Part shown: positions 50,875 through 59,965 of the stretch, piece after piece
Layout of the letters: the number at the start of each line of letters is the position of its first letter
How positions within the stretch are numbered: the first letter of the stretch is position 1
Assembly: GCA_944324315.1 (NCBI GenBank)
Contig: CALUVW010000001.1
Coordinates: 62,001-126,000, forward strand
DNA length: 64,000 nucleotides
Source of the DNA: Candidatus Gastranaerophilales bacterium
GTDB lineage: Bacteria > Cyanobacteriota > Vampirovibrionia > Gastranaerophilales > Gastranaerophilaceae
Direction: 5' to 3'
The notes under the pieces: model-generated
The model's database searches: none
What the model was told of the DNA's origin: nothing
Seen by the model: the letters and a program-made list of their open reading frames with translations, nothing else
Position numbers and translations under genes: made by a program

Positions 50875-51104
50875 GTTTCGTATCTCAAAGCCGGATTATC
50901 CGAGATATTTTCGGGCCCGGGGCTGTAGTATCGTATTATTACAGTGTATTCGAAGCAGATGATAGTGATAATCTGCATAATTCCCGGGGAATTAGCGGCG
51001 GGATACGGACGGTTACCGGACGGGTGAAACTTTATGAAAATGATGATTATATAAAAACTGATTTTCATACAAAGCTAAAGCGCATCGACGCAAATCTCGG
51101 ATGA
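50859..51104 (+). pseudogene. Start-less coding remnant of foreign composition
   Basis: A frame without start codon stays open for 81 codons to TGA 51102-51104 and reads like protein (GPGAVVSYYYSVFEADDSDN, then GISGGIRTVTGRVKLYENDD and KRIDANLG). Codons such as GGG, CCC, CGG and CCG are rare in neighbouring genes, so the piece may be the 3' end of a transferred gene. The DNA also contains hairpins (GCAGAT...ATCTGC; AATTCCCGGGGAATT), so a structured RNA ending at the next terminator is the alternative. Confidence 0.45.
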
Positions 51105-51118
51105 TGGTAATCGATAAA

Positions 51119-51167
51119 CAAGACACGGGGTGCAGCAATAGTCGCATTCCGTGTCTTTTTATTTTTT
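51119..51167 (+). terminator. Strong terminator
   Basis: AAGACACGG ... CCGTGTCTT with a 20-base loop, followed by TTTATTTTTT. It ends whatever is transcribed through 50875-51118 and overlaps the end of the convergent LuxR-like gene. Confidence 0.85.
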
Positions 51168-51374
51168 AGTTTTAAGACCTAAAATATAACACGCGTTCAC
51201 CCTATTTTTTGATTTTAATTTAACAAAAACATTAGCTAAAATGATTTTAATTAAACTTGAACTTACTTCCAATTCTGACGCGATATCAGAATTAGTATAC
51301 CCCGCAGCCATTAATTTTACTATTCTGCTTTCCCTTGCAGTTAGTTTATTTTTTATATCTTCAATAAATTCCAA
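51159..51374 (-). CDS. Stand-alone LuxR-type HTH protein
   Basis: 71 residues consisting only of a GerE/LuxR DNA-binding domain: LTARESRIVKLMAAGYTNSDIASELEVSSSLIKIILANVFVKLKSKNR. No receiver or ligand domain is attached. It diverges from an XRE gene with about 66 bp between them, and repeated TTCTATATAT elements lie in that gap. Small lone GerE proteins often act as accessory or antagonist regulators. Confidence 0.85.
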   Translation of the reverse strand: MEFIEDIKNKLTARESRIVKLMAAGYTNSDIASELEVSSSLIKIILANVFVKLKSKNRVNACYILGLKTKK

Positions 51375-51391
51375 TTTATCCTCTGAAATAG

Positions 51392-51442
51392 TTCTATATA
51401 TAGGAATGATTACTTACATTCTAACATTAAAATTCTATATAT
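51392..51442. promoter_or_regulatory. Operator-like repeats between LuxR-like and XRE genes
   Basis: TTCTATATAT occurs at 51392-51401 and 51433-51442, 41 bp (about four turns) apart. The first is part of TTCTATATATAGGAA, nearly palindromic. The second overlaps ATG 51441 itself, so binding there would block transcription or translation of the XRE gene. Confidence 0.5.
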
Positions 51443-51716
51443 GCAACCAAAAATAACTAAAAGAGAAAAAATACTATTAGATACTATATCTAAAGTTATA
51501 AAAATAAAAAGAAACGAAAAAAATAAATCACAAAGAACTCTTTCTTATGAATATGGATTGCAAAAATCATTTTTAAGCAGAATTGAAAATGCTCAAAATG
51601 AACCAAAATTATTCAACATTTGGAAAATTTCAGAAGCATTAGGATTAAAACCATCAGAATTTTTTATGCTTATAGAAAAAGAATTGCCAAAAAATTTTAA
51701 TTTAACTGACATTTAA
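51441..51716 (+). CDS. XRE-family transcriptional regulator
   Basis: 91 residues. HTH region KNKSQRTLSYEYGLQKSFLSRIENAQNEPKLFNIWKISEALGLKPSEFF (28-76). No Shine-Dalgarno; AT-rich TTCTATAT directly precedes the ATG, so the mRNA may be nearly leaderless. Divergent from the LuxR-like gene. Confidence 0.85.
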   Translation: MQPKITKREKILLDTISKVIKIKRNEKNKSQRTLSYEYGLQKSFLSRIENAQNEPKLFNIWKISEALGLKPSEFFMLIEKELPKNFNLTDI

Positions 51717-51766
51717 TCCTCTGTTATACTTAAATTTCTTAATATAATTCCTTTCAAATAAACCTT

Positions 51767-53092
51767 TTATTCACTGACATATTTTATAAGTTTTCTAACA
51801 TCTTTGTTCCACAAACCGTTCCAGTTACGGATAATTACATCAGCCGGTGTTATACCGTTAAGTGTATATTCCTTTATTGCATCAAGATATTTTTCTTCTC
51901 CTGTATCCAGTCCTATAAGTGATTTTTCGGCTATATACAAAATCTCTTTTGCAATATCTTTGACAAAATATTTACCTATTTTTGCATTCAGAGCACTTTT
52001 TGGCACATTGAATCTTAACTCCGAAAAATCCGGATACTCAAAAGTCTTAAACAGTTCTTCAATTTCATTCATAGCCGAATGACTGTATAAAATTCCTTTG
52101 TAAATCGCAAGAATTGAATATTGCAGTCCTTTGCCGGAACAATCATGATTTCTTATTTCTATAAAATTACGCAAACGAACCTCAGGGAAATAAAGATTGG
52201 CATGAAGTTTAAAATCATCTATATTTGCGCTAAAATCTTCAAACCCATTGTCTATAAATTCAGAAAAATTGAGTTTACCGTTTAAAGGTATTGCGCCGGA
52301 TTCACGATTTATAAATATCATAGGCGAATCAAAAACGTAATCAATATATTCCTCAAACGAAAATCTATCATCAATCTGACCGACAAACCCGCATCTGTCA
52401 TTATCGGTGTTAAGCCAGCTTAATGCACGAAAACTTTTATAACCTGTTTCAACCCCGCCGCGTATCGGAGAATTTGCAAACATAGCGGTCATAAAAGGAA
52501 CAAGTTTGTTTGCAACACGAAATTTGTTCATTGCATCTTCTTCATTTTCAAAATCTATGCAGCATTGAATACCGGCTGTCTCACGCATCATCACGTCAGA
52601 CAAAATCCCCCAGAGATATTTTGCCATTATATGGTATCTTTTTTTAGGTATAAGATTAATTGACTTATGCGTTGAAAAAGGTGAAACACCGTAGTTTAAA
52701 AGGCTTATTCCAAACTTATCCAAAACACACGCCATTTCTTTATTAAGTTTTTCAATCTTATTTTTAATTTCGTCAATCATAAACTCAGGTTTTAAACTTA
52801 ATTCAATCTGACATCCAGGCTCAAGGGTAATGGTATTGTGTCCCTGCTTAAGCCCTATTATATTGTAATCGTCTGTTATGTAATCCCAATTTTCTTCTTT
52901 TGCAAAATTTCTTAAAAAATTACACACGCCAAATTCTGATGAATAATCTGCTGCTTTAGAAGTTACGGAAAAAATCGGAAGTCTTTCATATTCAATACCG
53001 ATTTTATGCTCAACCGCCGGCTTACAGCCGTCTTTAAACAGTTTTAATATTTCTTTTTTATCCAATTTTTCCTGTATATGAGTATTAGTCAC
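51767..53092 (-). CDS. Glutamate-cysteine ligase (GCS2/plant-type)
   Basis: 441 residues. IGIEYERLPIF, TITLEPGCQIELSLKPE and VMMRETAGIQCCIDF are the ATP/glutamate-binding signatures of the plant/alphaproteobacterial gamma-glutamylcysteine synthetase group, and RLRNFIEIRNHDC comes near the C-terminal catalytic region. Makes gamma-glutamylcysteine from ATP, Glu and Cys. No gshB is next to it, so glutathione may be completed elsewhere or gamma-glutamylcysteine used directly. Divergent from rsmA. Confidence 0.85.
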   Translation of the reverse strand: MTNTHIQEKLDKKEILKLFKDGCKPAVEHKIGIEYERLPIFSVTSKAADYSSEFGVCNFLRNFAKEENWDYITDDYNIIGLKQGHNTITLEPGCQIELSLKPEFMIDEIKNKIEKLNKEMACVLDKFGISLLNYGVSPFSTHKSINLIPKKRYHIMAKYLWGILSDVMMRETAGIQCCIDFENEEDAMNKFRVANKLVPFMTAMFANSPIRGGVETGYKSFRALSWLNTDNDRCGFVGQIDDRFSFEEYIDYVFDSPMIFINRESGAIPLNGKLNFSEFIDNGFEDFSANIDDFKLHANLYFPEVRLRNFIEIRNHDCSGKGLQYSILAIYKGILYSHSAMNEIEELFKTFEYPDFSELRFNVPKSALNAKIGKYFVKDIAKEILYIAEKSLIGLDTGEEKYLDAIKEYTLNGITPADVIIRNWNGLWNKDVRKLIKYVSE

Positions 53093-53182
53093 ATTTACCC
53101 CCTATCCAATTATAACATCCACAAAATTATCAAAAAACTTTTGTTAAAACATTTACCTGTGTGTGGTATTATTATAGGTAAG

Positions 53183-54013
53183 ATGAACTACTACGAACGG
53201 GCAAAATTCTTCAGAACTAAAAAGAGACTCGGACAAAACTTTTTGATAGACGGGCAGACAATTTCCGATATCATTGATTTTGCGAATATACAACCGGATG
53301 ATACAGTAATTGAAATCGGACCGGGTGTAGGCTTTGTAACAGAACAGCTTGTAAAGCATGCCAAAAAAGTTATTGCAATTGAACTTGATGAAGAAGCAAT
53401 AAAAGAACTCAAAAAACTTAATGCACCAAATCTTGAAATTATACATAACGATATTTTAAAACAGGATTTATCTGAACTTTGCGAAGGTAAAGTTAAAGTC
53501 GTTGCAAATATTCCATATTACATTACAAGCCCGATTATTGCCCATTTACTCGGAGAAGTCGATGATTTAAGCAACAAAAACAGAAATAAAATCACAGATA
53601 TTCTGCTTATGGTTCAGGAAGAAGTTGCAAGAAGAATGGCCGCAGATGAAAGTTCATCAGGAAAACAATACGGACTTTTAACAATCCTGTCACAATTCTG
53701 GGCTGATGTGAAAATTATGAAACTTGTCGGCAGACGCTCTTTTTATCCGGCTCCAAAAGTTAATTCGGCTCTTGTCAAATTAAAGGTCAGAGAAAAACCT
53801 CTTCTTGATTTAACGGATTACACTCATTTCAGAAAAACAGTAAAAGCAGGATTCTCACAGAGAAGAAAGAATATTAAAAATTGCCTTCTTTCTGCAGGTT
53901 TCTCAAAAGAAAAAATTCAACAAGCACTTTCTACACTGGGAATTAATGAAAATATCAGAGGGGAAAAGCTTTCTATTGAAACTTTCGGAAAACTTTCGGA
54001 GACTCTAAAATGA
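53183..54013 (+). CDS. rsmA: 16S rRNA dimethyladenosine transferase
   Basis: 276 residues from ATG 53183; the in-frame 53078 start overlaps the divergent gene. FRTKKRLGQNFLIDGQ and VIEIGPGVGFVTEQL form the SAM site, ANIPYYITSPI is the catalytic NxPY, and GRRSFYPAPKVNSALVKL is the target-binding segment. Dimethylates the two adjacent adenines near the 3' end of 16S rRNA. Overlaps ispE by 4 bp (ATGA), a common pairing in bacteria. Confidence 0.95.
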   Translation: MNYYERAKFFRTKKRLGQNFLIDGQTISDIIDFANIQPDDTVIEIGPGVGFVTEQLVKHAKKVIAIELDEEAIKELKKLNAPNLEIIHNDILKQDLSELCEGKVKVVANIPYYITSPIIAHLLGEVDDLSNKNRNKITDILLMVQEEVARRMAADESSSGKQYGLLTILSQFWADVKIMKLVGRRSFYPAPKVNSALVKLKVREKPLLDLTDYTHFRKTVKAGFSQRRKNIKNCLLSAGFSKEKIQQALSTLGINENIRGEKLSIETFGKLSETLK

Positions 54014-54822
54014 AAATCAAAATTCAATGTCCGGCAAAAATTAATTTAAGCTTGAAAGTAACGGGCAAACGTGATGACGGATTTCATAACATAGAAAGCA
54101 TTATGCAAACCATAAATCTTTATGATTATTTGACAATCGGTGTTGAATCCGCAGAGAAATTTGAAATTAAACTTTCAGGCAATAGCAAAGAAATTCCTTA
54201 TAACGAAAAAAACCTTGTCTATAAAGCCTCAATGCTTTTTATTGAGCACTCAAATCTTTCTCCGCATAAAATTGAAATATATATAGACAAAAATATTCCT
54301 GTAGCAGCAGGTTTAGCCGGAGGAAGTACAGATGCGGCAGGCACACTTTTCGGATTAAATGAATTATTCGGCACGCCACTATCTAAAAAAGAACTACACA
54401 CTCTTTGCGCAAAACTTGGCTCTGACTTAAATTTCTGTCTTGAAGGCGGAAGGCAGATGACTAAAGGCAGGGGTGAAATTCTTGAAAAACTGTCTTTTGA
54501 ACCTATGAAAATTTCTTTGATTAAACCTGAAAATCTGGGAATCAGTGCAAAAGAAGCTTACACAAAATTTTCTGATAAACTAGCCTCAAAATTCCAATCA
54601 CAATACGGAAAAAGAGAAGAATTTAAAAATGATCTCGAATGGGCACTTATAGACGATTATATTGAATTAGAAAAGATAAAAAAATTATATACGAAATCAA
54701 TAATGTCAGGTTCAGGCTCAACGTATTTTACAATTGATGAACAGTTTAATCCTTTAGACGGCTATTGGATAAAAAATAATTTGCAGGCAATATCTGAAGG
54801 CATAAAAAAAGTTCCTCTTTAA
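54010..54822 (+). CDS. ispE: 4-diphosphocytidyl-2-C-methyl-D-erythritol kinase
   Basis: 270 residues, GHMP kinase. CPAKINLSLKVTGKRDDGFH is the N-terminal substrate motif, PVAAGLAGGSTDAA (97-110) the ATP loop, and IMSGSGSTYF the third motif. Fourth step of the MEP pathway; dxr at 35839 is the second. Translationally coupled to rsmA. Ends at a strong terminator. Confidence 0.95.
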   Translation: MKIKIQCPAKINLSLKVTGKRDDGFHNIESIMQTINLYDYLTIGVESAEKFEIKLSGNSKEIPYNEKNLVYKASMLFIEHSNLSPHKIEIYIDKNIPVAAGLAGGSTDAAGTLFGLNELFGTPLSKKELHTLCAKLGSDLNFCLEGGRQMTKGRGEILEKLSFEPMKISLIKPENLGISAKEAYTKFSDKLASKFQSQYGKREEFKNDLEWALIDDYIELEKIKKLYTKSIMSGSGSTYFTIDEQFNPLDGYWIKNNLQAISEGIKKVPL

Positions 54823-54837
54823 AAGAGGAACTTTTTT
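54804..54837. terminator. Bidirectional terminator after ispE
   Basis: AAAGTTCCTCTTT-(AA)-AAGAGGAACTTT with A and T tracts on both sides. Overlaps the last ispE codons and serves the convergent gene at 54850 as well. Confidence 0.9.
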
Positions 54838-54849
54838 CGATTAAACAAA

Positions 54850-56397
54850 TTATTTAACTATTACAGGTACATTGTCATTACAATCCTGTTTGTATTTTAC
54901 TGCTTCTGTAGGACTTCCAGTATATTTTGTATATTTTACTTTTGGTGTTCCGGAAGACTTGCCGTCTGTTTGTCCATCACAATTCAATTCAATTTGTGCA
55001 TCTTTAAGCAGTAACAATTCAGGATGTTTTTTAACTAATTTTTCATCTGCGAGTAAATCAGCAAAATCTGAATATACCCTCATTGTTTCGCCTACTTTAG
55101 GCATTGTATTTAATGAAAAATCAGTTATACCGTGTTTAAGTTTTTCAGCATGAACATAGGCTCTTAAAACTTTTCCATCAGGCTTTTTACCGTTTATAGA
55201 TTTTACTTTTGCAAGTGTAACCTTTGTCCAATCATCTCCGAGTCTTACCTTATGGTCACAAAAATCTGACTGCCATCTTTCTTCAGGACATGGTTGAGGT
55301 TCGGGTTCGACAGGCTGTATCGGCTTAACTACCGTATCATTTGCCGGTGGAACAGAAGGTTTATCCGGTTCTGATGGTTCATGAGCTGTCGGTTGAACAG
55401 GTTTAGCACCAGGTTCATAAACTCTTGCTTCTTTATTACCTTTGTCTTTAATTAGTGCGGCGGCTGCAATACCAACAGCTGCACCGACTCCTGCACCTAT
55501 TAGTGAACCGTTTGTACTTGCTGCTGCTGATGCGGCGGCTGCAGAAGAAGAAGATGATGATGATGAACTTCCGCCTGCAACGGCTGAATCTGCTGCAGCT
55601 GCTGCTGATGCGGCGGCTGCGGCTGCAGAACTGCCAAATAACGGACCTGCAGCAACTCCGGCTGCAACACCTGCACCTATAGCAAGACCGCGATAAAGAT
55701 TTGTATTATCTCTTTCATAACCGATATTTGATTTTTTAGCAATATTTTTAATTACATTTGCATTTACTCCTTCATCTTGAGCAACTTTACGTCTTTCTTT
55801 CAAACTTAAATAATAGTTTTCGGTTTCACCTTCAATTGTATGAGTATTTGCAAATTGTACAGCTTTTGCCTTAAATTTATCGCTTGAAAAATTACCGTTT
55901 TCATCATAAAAATCATTTCTGTGTTCTTCAATATATGTTCTGGTTTTTCTTCCTTTAATATATTCATTTTCAACAAGCTGGGCATTTGCTTTTCGTCTTG
56001 CTTCACGTCTGCTTAAGCCTTCATTTCGGTATTGTTCTACAAGCTGTTTTTTCTGTTCTTTACGTTCTTTTTCTGCCGCTCTATAAGCTTCTTTGTCCAT
56101 AAAAACCGTAGTCCCTTGAGAACGTTCTTTATAATATTCATTTTTTACATAATTCTTAGCAGCTTTGTCTGCTTCTTTTTCAGACTTAGTATCTCTGCCA
56201 TCAGAATAACCGTAATTCAAAAATTCTTTTTTTACTTGTTCCTGAGCTTCTTTGCGATCAGATTTGAATGCCAGTTCTCTTTGAATTTCGTTGTTTAATT
56301 TTTCTTTGTCTTGTTTTGATTTGTCAACAGGATTTGTTACTGTTGAATTTTTTGTTGTTTGAGTAAAAATACCATCAACTTTTGTTACTTCTGCCAT
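54850..56397 (-). CDS. Large charged protein with glycine-zipper helices and LysM-like tail
   Basis: 515 residues from ATG 56397 (AGGGG upstream). Residues 1-210 are highly charged and helical (ERKEQKKQLVEQYRNEG; SRREARRKANAQLVE). Residues 220-320 hold two glycine-zipper segments (GLAIGAGVAAGVAAGPLFG; GSLIGAGVGAAVGIAAAALI) separated by an Ala/Ser/Gly low-complexity stretch with a nine-Ser run. A Pro-rich linker (330-370) leads to a C-terminal domain resembling the LysM-like tails of this lineage (VRLGDDWTKVTLAKVKSING, GKVLRAYVHAEKLKHGI). No signal peptide. Function unknown; membrane insertion or pore-type behaviour is conceivable for glycine zippers. Confidence 0.6.
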   Translation of the reverse strand: MAEVTKVDGIFTQTTKNSTVTNPVDKSKQDKEKLNNEIQRELAFKSDRKEAQEQVKKEFLNYGYSDGRDTKSEKEADKAAKNYVKNEYYKERSQGTTVFMDKEAYRAAEKERKEQKKQLVEQYRNEGLSRREARRKANAQLVENEYIKGRKTRTYIEEHRNDFYDENGNFSSDKFKAKAVQFANTHTIEGETENYYLSLKERRKVAQDEGVNANVIKNIAKKSNIGYERDNTNLYRGLAIGAGVAAGVAAGPLFGSSAAAAAASAAAAADSAVAGGSSSSSSSSSAAAASAAASTNGSLIGAGVGAAVGIAAAALIKDKGNKEARVYEPGAKPVQPTAHEPSEPDKPSVPPANDTVVKPIQPVEPEPQPCPEERWQSDFCDHKVRLGDDWTKVTLAKVKSINGKKPDGKVLRAYVHAEKLKHGITDFSLNTMPKVGETMRVYSDFADLLADEKLVKKHPELLLLKDAQIELNCDGQTDGKSSGTPKVKYTKYTGSPTEAVKYKQDCNDNVPVIVK

Positions 56398-56580
56398 TTT
56401 TTCCCCTTTCAATTTTCCCCGTGAAAAGAAAATTTAATTTTTAATATATCCCCTATACTTTTATTAAAAATTTTTCGGTTAAAAAATTGCATGATAAATA
56501 AAATTTTTCTTAACATTTGTTAACAAAAACCCCTCTGCAAGACTATTCACATGCAAAAAATTATAATGTAATATAAACTT

Positions 56581-57531
56581 ATGCCGGTATTAGAAATAAA
56601 AAATCTTAATTTGGGTTTTAACTGCGAATGCGGATTTCGTCAGGCTCTGTTTGATGTTTCATTTTCACTTGAAAAAGGTAAAATGCACGCTCTTGTCGGA
56701 GAATCCGGCTGCGGAAAAACAATCTCCGCAATGAGTATTTTAAAATTACTCCCCAAAACAGCTAAGATTACAGCCGGTGAAATATTTTTTCAAAATGAAA
56801 ATCTTTTAACACTTCCTGATAAAAAAATCCAAAATATAAGAGGAGCGAAAATAGCTCTTATACCGCAAGATCCAATGACATCCTTAAACCCTCTGTATAC
56901 CGTTGGGAATCAACTTCTTGAAGTAATAGAAATCCATCAGGGATTAAAAGGCAAACAAGCATTTCAAAAAGCAGTGGAAGCTCTTGAAGCAGTTCAAATT
57001 CCCTGTGCAGCGCAAAGAATGAACGCATATCCGCATGAGTTTTCAGGCGGAATGAAGCAGCGTGCAATAATTGCAATGGCTCTCGCATGTAATGCTGAAA
57101 TTTTAATTGCAGATGAACCGACAACAGCATTAGATGTTACAATTCAAGCACAGATTATGAAATTATTGAAGGAAATTCAAAATAATCATAATACTGCAAT
57201 TCTGTTGATAACACATGATTTAGCTCTCGTCGGAGAAAATTCTGACTACGTTTCTGTCATGTATGCAGGCAGAATTGTTGAGACTGCACCGTCTAAAGAA
57301 TTTTTTGATAATCCTAAACATCCCTATTCGATTGCGCTTCTTCGCTCGCTGCCTTCTAACAGAAATTTAAAACTTGAAACAATAAAAGGTCAGCCCCCAT
57401 CATTACAACAGGATATTTTCGGCTGCAGATTTCACCCCAGATGCAACAGATGTATGGATATTTGTACAAAAGAAGTTCCAATACTTGACAATGTCGGCGT
57501 CAACCATTATTGCGCCTGTTTTGCGAACTAA
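56581..57531 (+). CDS. Oligopeptide/dipeptide ABC transporter ATPase (DppD/OppD-like)
   Basis: 316 residues. Walker A LVGESGCGKT, Q loop IPQDPMTSLNP, signature FSGGMKQR, Walker B ILIADEPTTALD and the oligopeptide-family C-terminus GCRFHPRCNRCMDIC with its Cys cluster. Powers peptide or nickel import, but no permease, binding protein or DppF partner is adjacent, so it is an orphan. TATAAT lies 13 bp before the ATG, giving a leader of only about six bases, and there is no Shine-Dalgarno. Confidence 0.88.
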   Translation: MPVLEIKNLNLGFNCECGFRQALFDVSFSLEKGKMHALVGESGCGKTISAMSILKLLPKTAKITAGEIFFQNENLLTLPDKKIQNIRGAKIALIPQDPMTSLNPLYTVGNQLLEVIEIHQGLKGKQAFQKAVEALEAVQIPCAAQRMNAYPHEFSGGMKQRAIIAMALACNAEILIADEPTTALDVTIQAQIMKLLKEIQNNHNTAILLITHDLALVGENSDYVSVMYAGRIVETAPSKEFFDNPKHPYSIALLRSLPSNRNLKLETIKGQPPSLQQDIFGCRFHPRCNRCMDICTKEVPILDNVGVNHYCACFAN

Positions 57532-58640
57532 TCTTCTTTCTTTGTAACAACTCTTGAAAGATGAGTATTTTTTGCATTATTTGTTTTTCTTTCATCATAA
57601 AGAGCTTTTCCGATAAGTCCGACAAAGCCTAAAAATGCTGCACCGCCAATAATCCATGCCTTTTTATGACGTTCAAACAAATTTTTACCCTGTTGTGCGG
57701 CAATTTTTTGAATACTTTTATACCACGTTTTATCAGCAAAAATATCCTGCGAATTGTCATAAAAAATTCTATCTAAAGCTTTTTCGGCTTCTTTTGAATT
57801 ACCTTTATAAAATTCTTTGACAGTATCTTCAACAAAATCAGTGAATTTTTCGTATTTTGAGCTGTCGCCCATGTCGCTAATCGGAGTATCCGAACCAAAC
57901 AATATTCTTGATGGGCCTAATTTTTCAAGAAGCTGGTAAATTGTATTTTTATCCTGTTCTTTATTACGGAGACCTGTAATCCACGATAAATCCACATAAA
58001 GGTTTGATCTTCCGTTACTTACAGAATCAGCAATTTTATCAATAGTTTTAGTCATACGATCCGGAGAAGCTGCCAGATCAACATGATATAATACAACCGG
58101 TAATTTTGGATATTTTTCAGCAAGCTTAATAATTTGTTCAGGATCTGATTTGCCGTCTGTTACCGAATGGAATACACAGGCAAGACCGTTTTTTAATGCA
58201 AGTGACATATATTGCGAATACATATCAAAATTTTGTGCTATTGATTTTTGAGTATTGGTTGGATGAAATTTCATTCCTGCATAATCATGGTTTTTTATCA
58301 AAATCCCTATATACTCTGTGTCCTGTGTAATACCCGGCTGACATGATATCAAAGGATATAATTTTACCTTTCCGTTATTCTGCAGCCTTTCCATTGTTTC
58401 GGCAGAATCTTTTTCAGAAACGAATAAATCAGAGCCAAGCGGATTTAACCCTGATATATCGCTGATTAAAACTTTTTTAACATTATTATTTTCAAATATG
58501 CTATAAATATCTTTTATATCATAAGTACTTTTTGTATGCAGCAAATTATCATACATACTACCTATATGTGCCTGAGCGTCAAACTTCGCTCTTTGACCGG
58601 TAAATGATGGGCTGGTGTAATTTAATGACTGAATTTTCAT
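57528..58640 (-). CDS. Amidohydrolase-fold protein with C-terminal membrane helix
   Basis: 370 residues. After MKIQSLNYTSPSFTGQRAKF comes a TIM-barrel amidohydrolase_2-like domain: FDAQAHIG (strand 1), GMKFHP, CVFHSVTDG, LPVVLYHVD and RILFGSDTPI. The first metal-binding His of HxH is Gln here (DAQAH), so the metal site or activity may be altered. A membrane helix near the C-terminus (IIGGAAFLGFVGLIGKAL) would tether it. The N-terminal 'SPSFTG' motif looks lineage-specific. Overlaps the convergent ABC gene by 4 bp. Confidence 0.75.
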   Translation of the reverse strand: MKIQSLNYTSPSFTGQRAKFDAQAHIGSMYDNLLHTKSTYDIKDIYSIFENNNVKKVLISDISGLNPLGSDLFVSEKDSAETMERLQNNGKVKLYPLISCQPGITQDTEYIGILIKNHDYAGMKFHPTNTQKSIAQNFDMYSQYMSLALKNGLACVFHSVTDGKSDPEQIIKLAEKYPKLPVVLYHVDLAASPDRMTKTIDKIADSVSNGRSNLYVDLSWITGLRNKEQDKNTIYQLLEKLGPSRILFGSDTPISDMGDSSKYEKFTDFVEDTVKEFYKGNSKEAEKALDRIFYDNSQDIFADKTWYKSIQKIAAQQGKNLFERHKKAWIIGGAAFLGFVGLIGKALYDERKTNNAKNTHLSRVVTKKED

Positions 58641-58650
58641 ACCTTACTCC

Positions 58651-59307
58651 TTACATGAAAAACCATAAAATTATTTTTGCATATTTTGCAACAAATACAG
58701 CTGCAAAACTGAATATAAAATCGTACACAATTTTTATTCCGCTCTGAGCACAAATCCAACCGCTCATAAAAGCCCAGCCTTCGTGCTTCAAAGCAGCTAT
58801 AAAAAGCATATAAAGTATCCCGATTAAATGTATTGTCAAAACTCCGACCAATACTGCATGAAGCATATTTCTGTTAGTATAACCGCTTTTTAATATTGAG
58901 CCTGCAAAAAACACCGCGGGAATGTAACCCAGAATATACCCGAAACCGTATTCAAAAATATATTTAGGTCCTCCACCCAACGCAAAAACAGGTATAATAA
59001 AAAGACCTAATAGAATATATAAAAGAATGCTCGTAATACCATATCTCCGACCTAAAAATGCTCCGGTAAAAATAATTACGGGTATTTGAGGAATAAACTT
59101 ATAAGTATGAATATAATCATTTACAGATAAATCTGCACCGGAAAATAAACCGGCAGGAATTGTAAAGTGGCTTATATTAAGCTGCAAAAATGTTGCGAGG
59201 ATTATTAAAAATGTACAACAAAGCATTAAAAGCATACTACCGAACGTTAGTCTGATGCCTTCTATTTGTTTTTTTATAACCCTTAGTCTGGGGATTGCTT
59301 CTGTCAT
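58651..59307 (-). CDS. bioY: Biotin transporter substrate-binding protein BioY
   Basis: 218 residues with about six membrane helices. IPVIIFTGAFLGRRYGITSILLY and FGYILGYIPAVFFAG are BioY motifs. BioY is the S component of an ECF transporter for biotin; no EcfA or EcfT gene is near, so it shares a general energising module or works alone. Overlaps rimI by 4 bp. Confidence 0.9.
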   Translation of the reverse strand: MTEAIPRLRVIKKQIEGIRLTFGSMLLMLCCTFLIILATFLQLNISHFTIPAGLFSGADLSVNDYIHTYKFIPQIPVIIFTGAFLGRRYGITSILLYILLGLFIIPVFALGGGPKYIFEYGFGYILGYIPAVFFAGSILKSGYTNRNMLHAVLVGVLTIHLIGILYMLFIAALKHEGWAFMSGWICAQSGIKIVYDFIFSFAAVFVAKYAKIILWFFM

Positions 59308-59837
59308 AAGATACTTATTTTCCCTTTTAAATTTTCAACATTTTTTTCGTATTTTGACTTAAATTTATCGTAAAAAATATTTTCTGTCCACATTATCAAC
59401 GCATCTTCGTTATTATCCTGATAATAACCTTTACGGGTGCCAAGAGATTTTAATCCGTATTTTTCATATAATGATATTGCAGACTTGTTACTTATTCTAA
59501 CTTCAAGCGTAATAAATTTTGCCATATTTCGGTAACATTCTTCAATAATCTTTACAAATAATGCTTCACCTATATGTTTACGCCTGTGATTTGGAGAGAC
59601 CGCAATATTTGTTATATGCGCCTCCTCAAGGATTTGCCAGCATCCACAATAGCCTACCAGTACTCCATATTCATCAAATGCGCAAAAATATTTTGCAAGT
59701 TCATTAGAAAGTTCACTCAAAAACGAATCTTTTGACCAGTGATGACTGCCATAAACTTCGGATTCCATATTAATTACACTATCCAAGTCCGATTTTTCCA
59801 TCGGTTTTATCCTAACAGTCAGTATATCAGTTTCCAT
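59304..59837 (-). CDS. rimI: Ribosomal-protein-S18-alanine N-acetyltransferase-like GNAT protein
   Basis: 177 residues. VRIKPMEKSDLDSVINMESEVYGSHHW, ITNIAVSPNHRRKHIGEALF (acetyl-CoA loop) and NKSAISLYEKYGLKSLGTRKGYY are the RimI pattern. Acetylates the N-terminal Ala of S18, although RimI-like GNATs can have other targets. About 30 residues longer than typical at the C-terminus. First gene of the rimI-bioY pair. Confidence 0.85.
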   Translation of the reverse strand: METDILTVRIKPMEKSDLDSVINMESEVYGSHHWSKDSFLSELSNELAKYFCAFDEYGVLVGYCGCWQILEEAHITNIAVSPNHRRKHIGEALFVKIIEECYRNMAKFITLEVRISNKSAISLYEKYGLKSLGTRKGYYQDNNEDALIMWTENIFYDKFKSKYEKNVENLKGKISIL

Positions 59838-59897
59838 AATAAAATTGTAACATGCTCAAAAGTCAATGCAGATAATATATTAAATTTTGTTTAGCTC

Positions 59898-59926
59898 TTG
59901 ATAAAAGAGTCACAATATGGTATAAC
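59898..59926 (+). promoter_or_regulatory. Promoter of the GGDEF gene
   Basis: TTGATA (59898-59903), 17-bp spacer, TATAAC (59921-59926). The ATG follows at 59966, giving a leader of about 33 nt. Confidence 0.75.
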
Positions 59927-59965
59927 GAAAGAATAGAGAGGCTTACAAAAGTTTAGGTGTAAAAT

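Noticed and set aside
50875-51118. tmRNA or RNase P RNA
   Set aside because: The GGGGCTG stretch recalled tmRNA and GGGTGAAAC recalled RNase P, but none of the other universal segments of either RNA is present.
55442-55696. Ala-rich 84-codon forward frame
   Set aside because: Antisense of the Ala/Ser low-complexity region of the gene at 54850.
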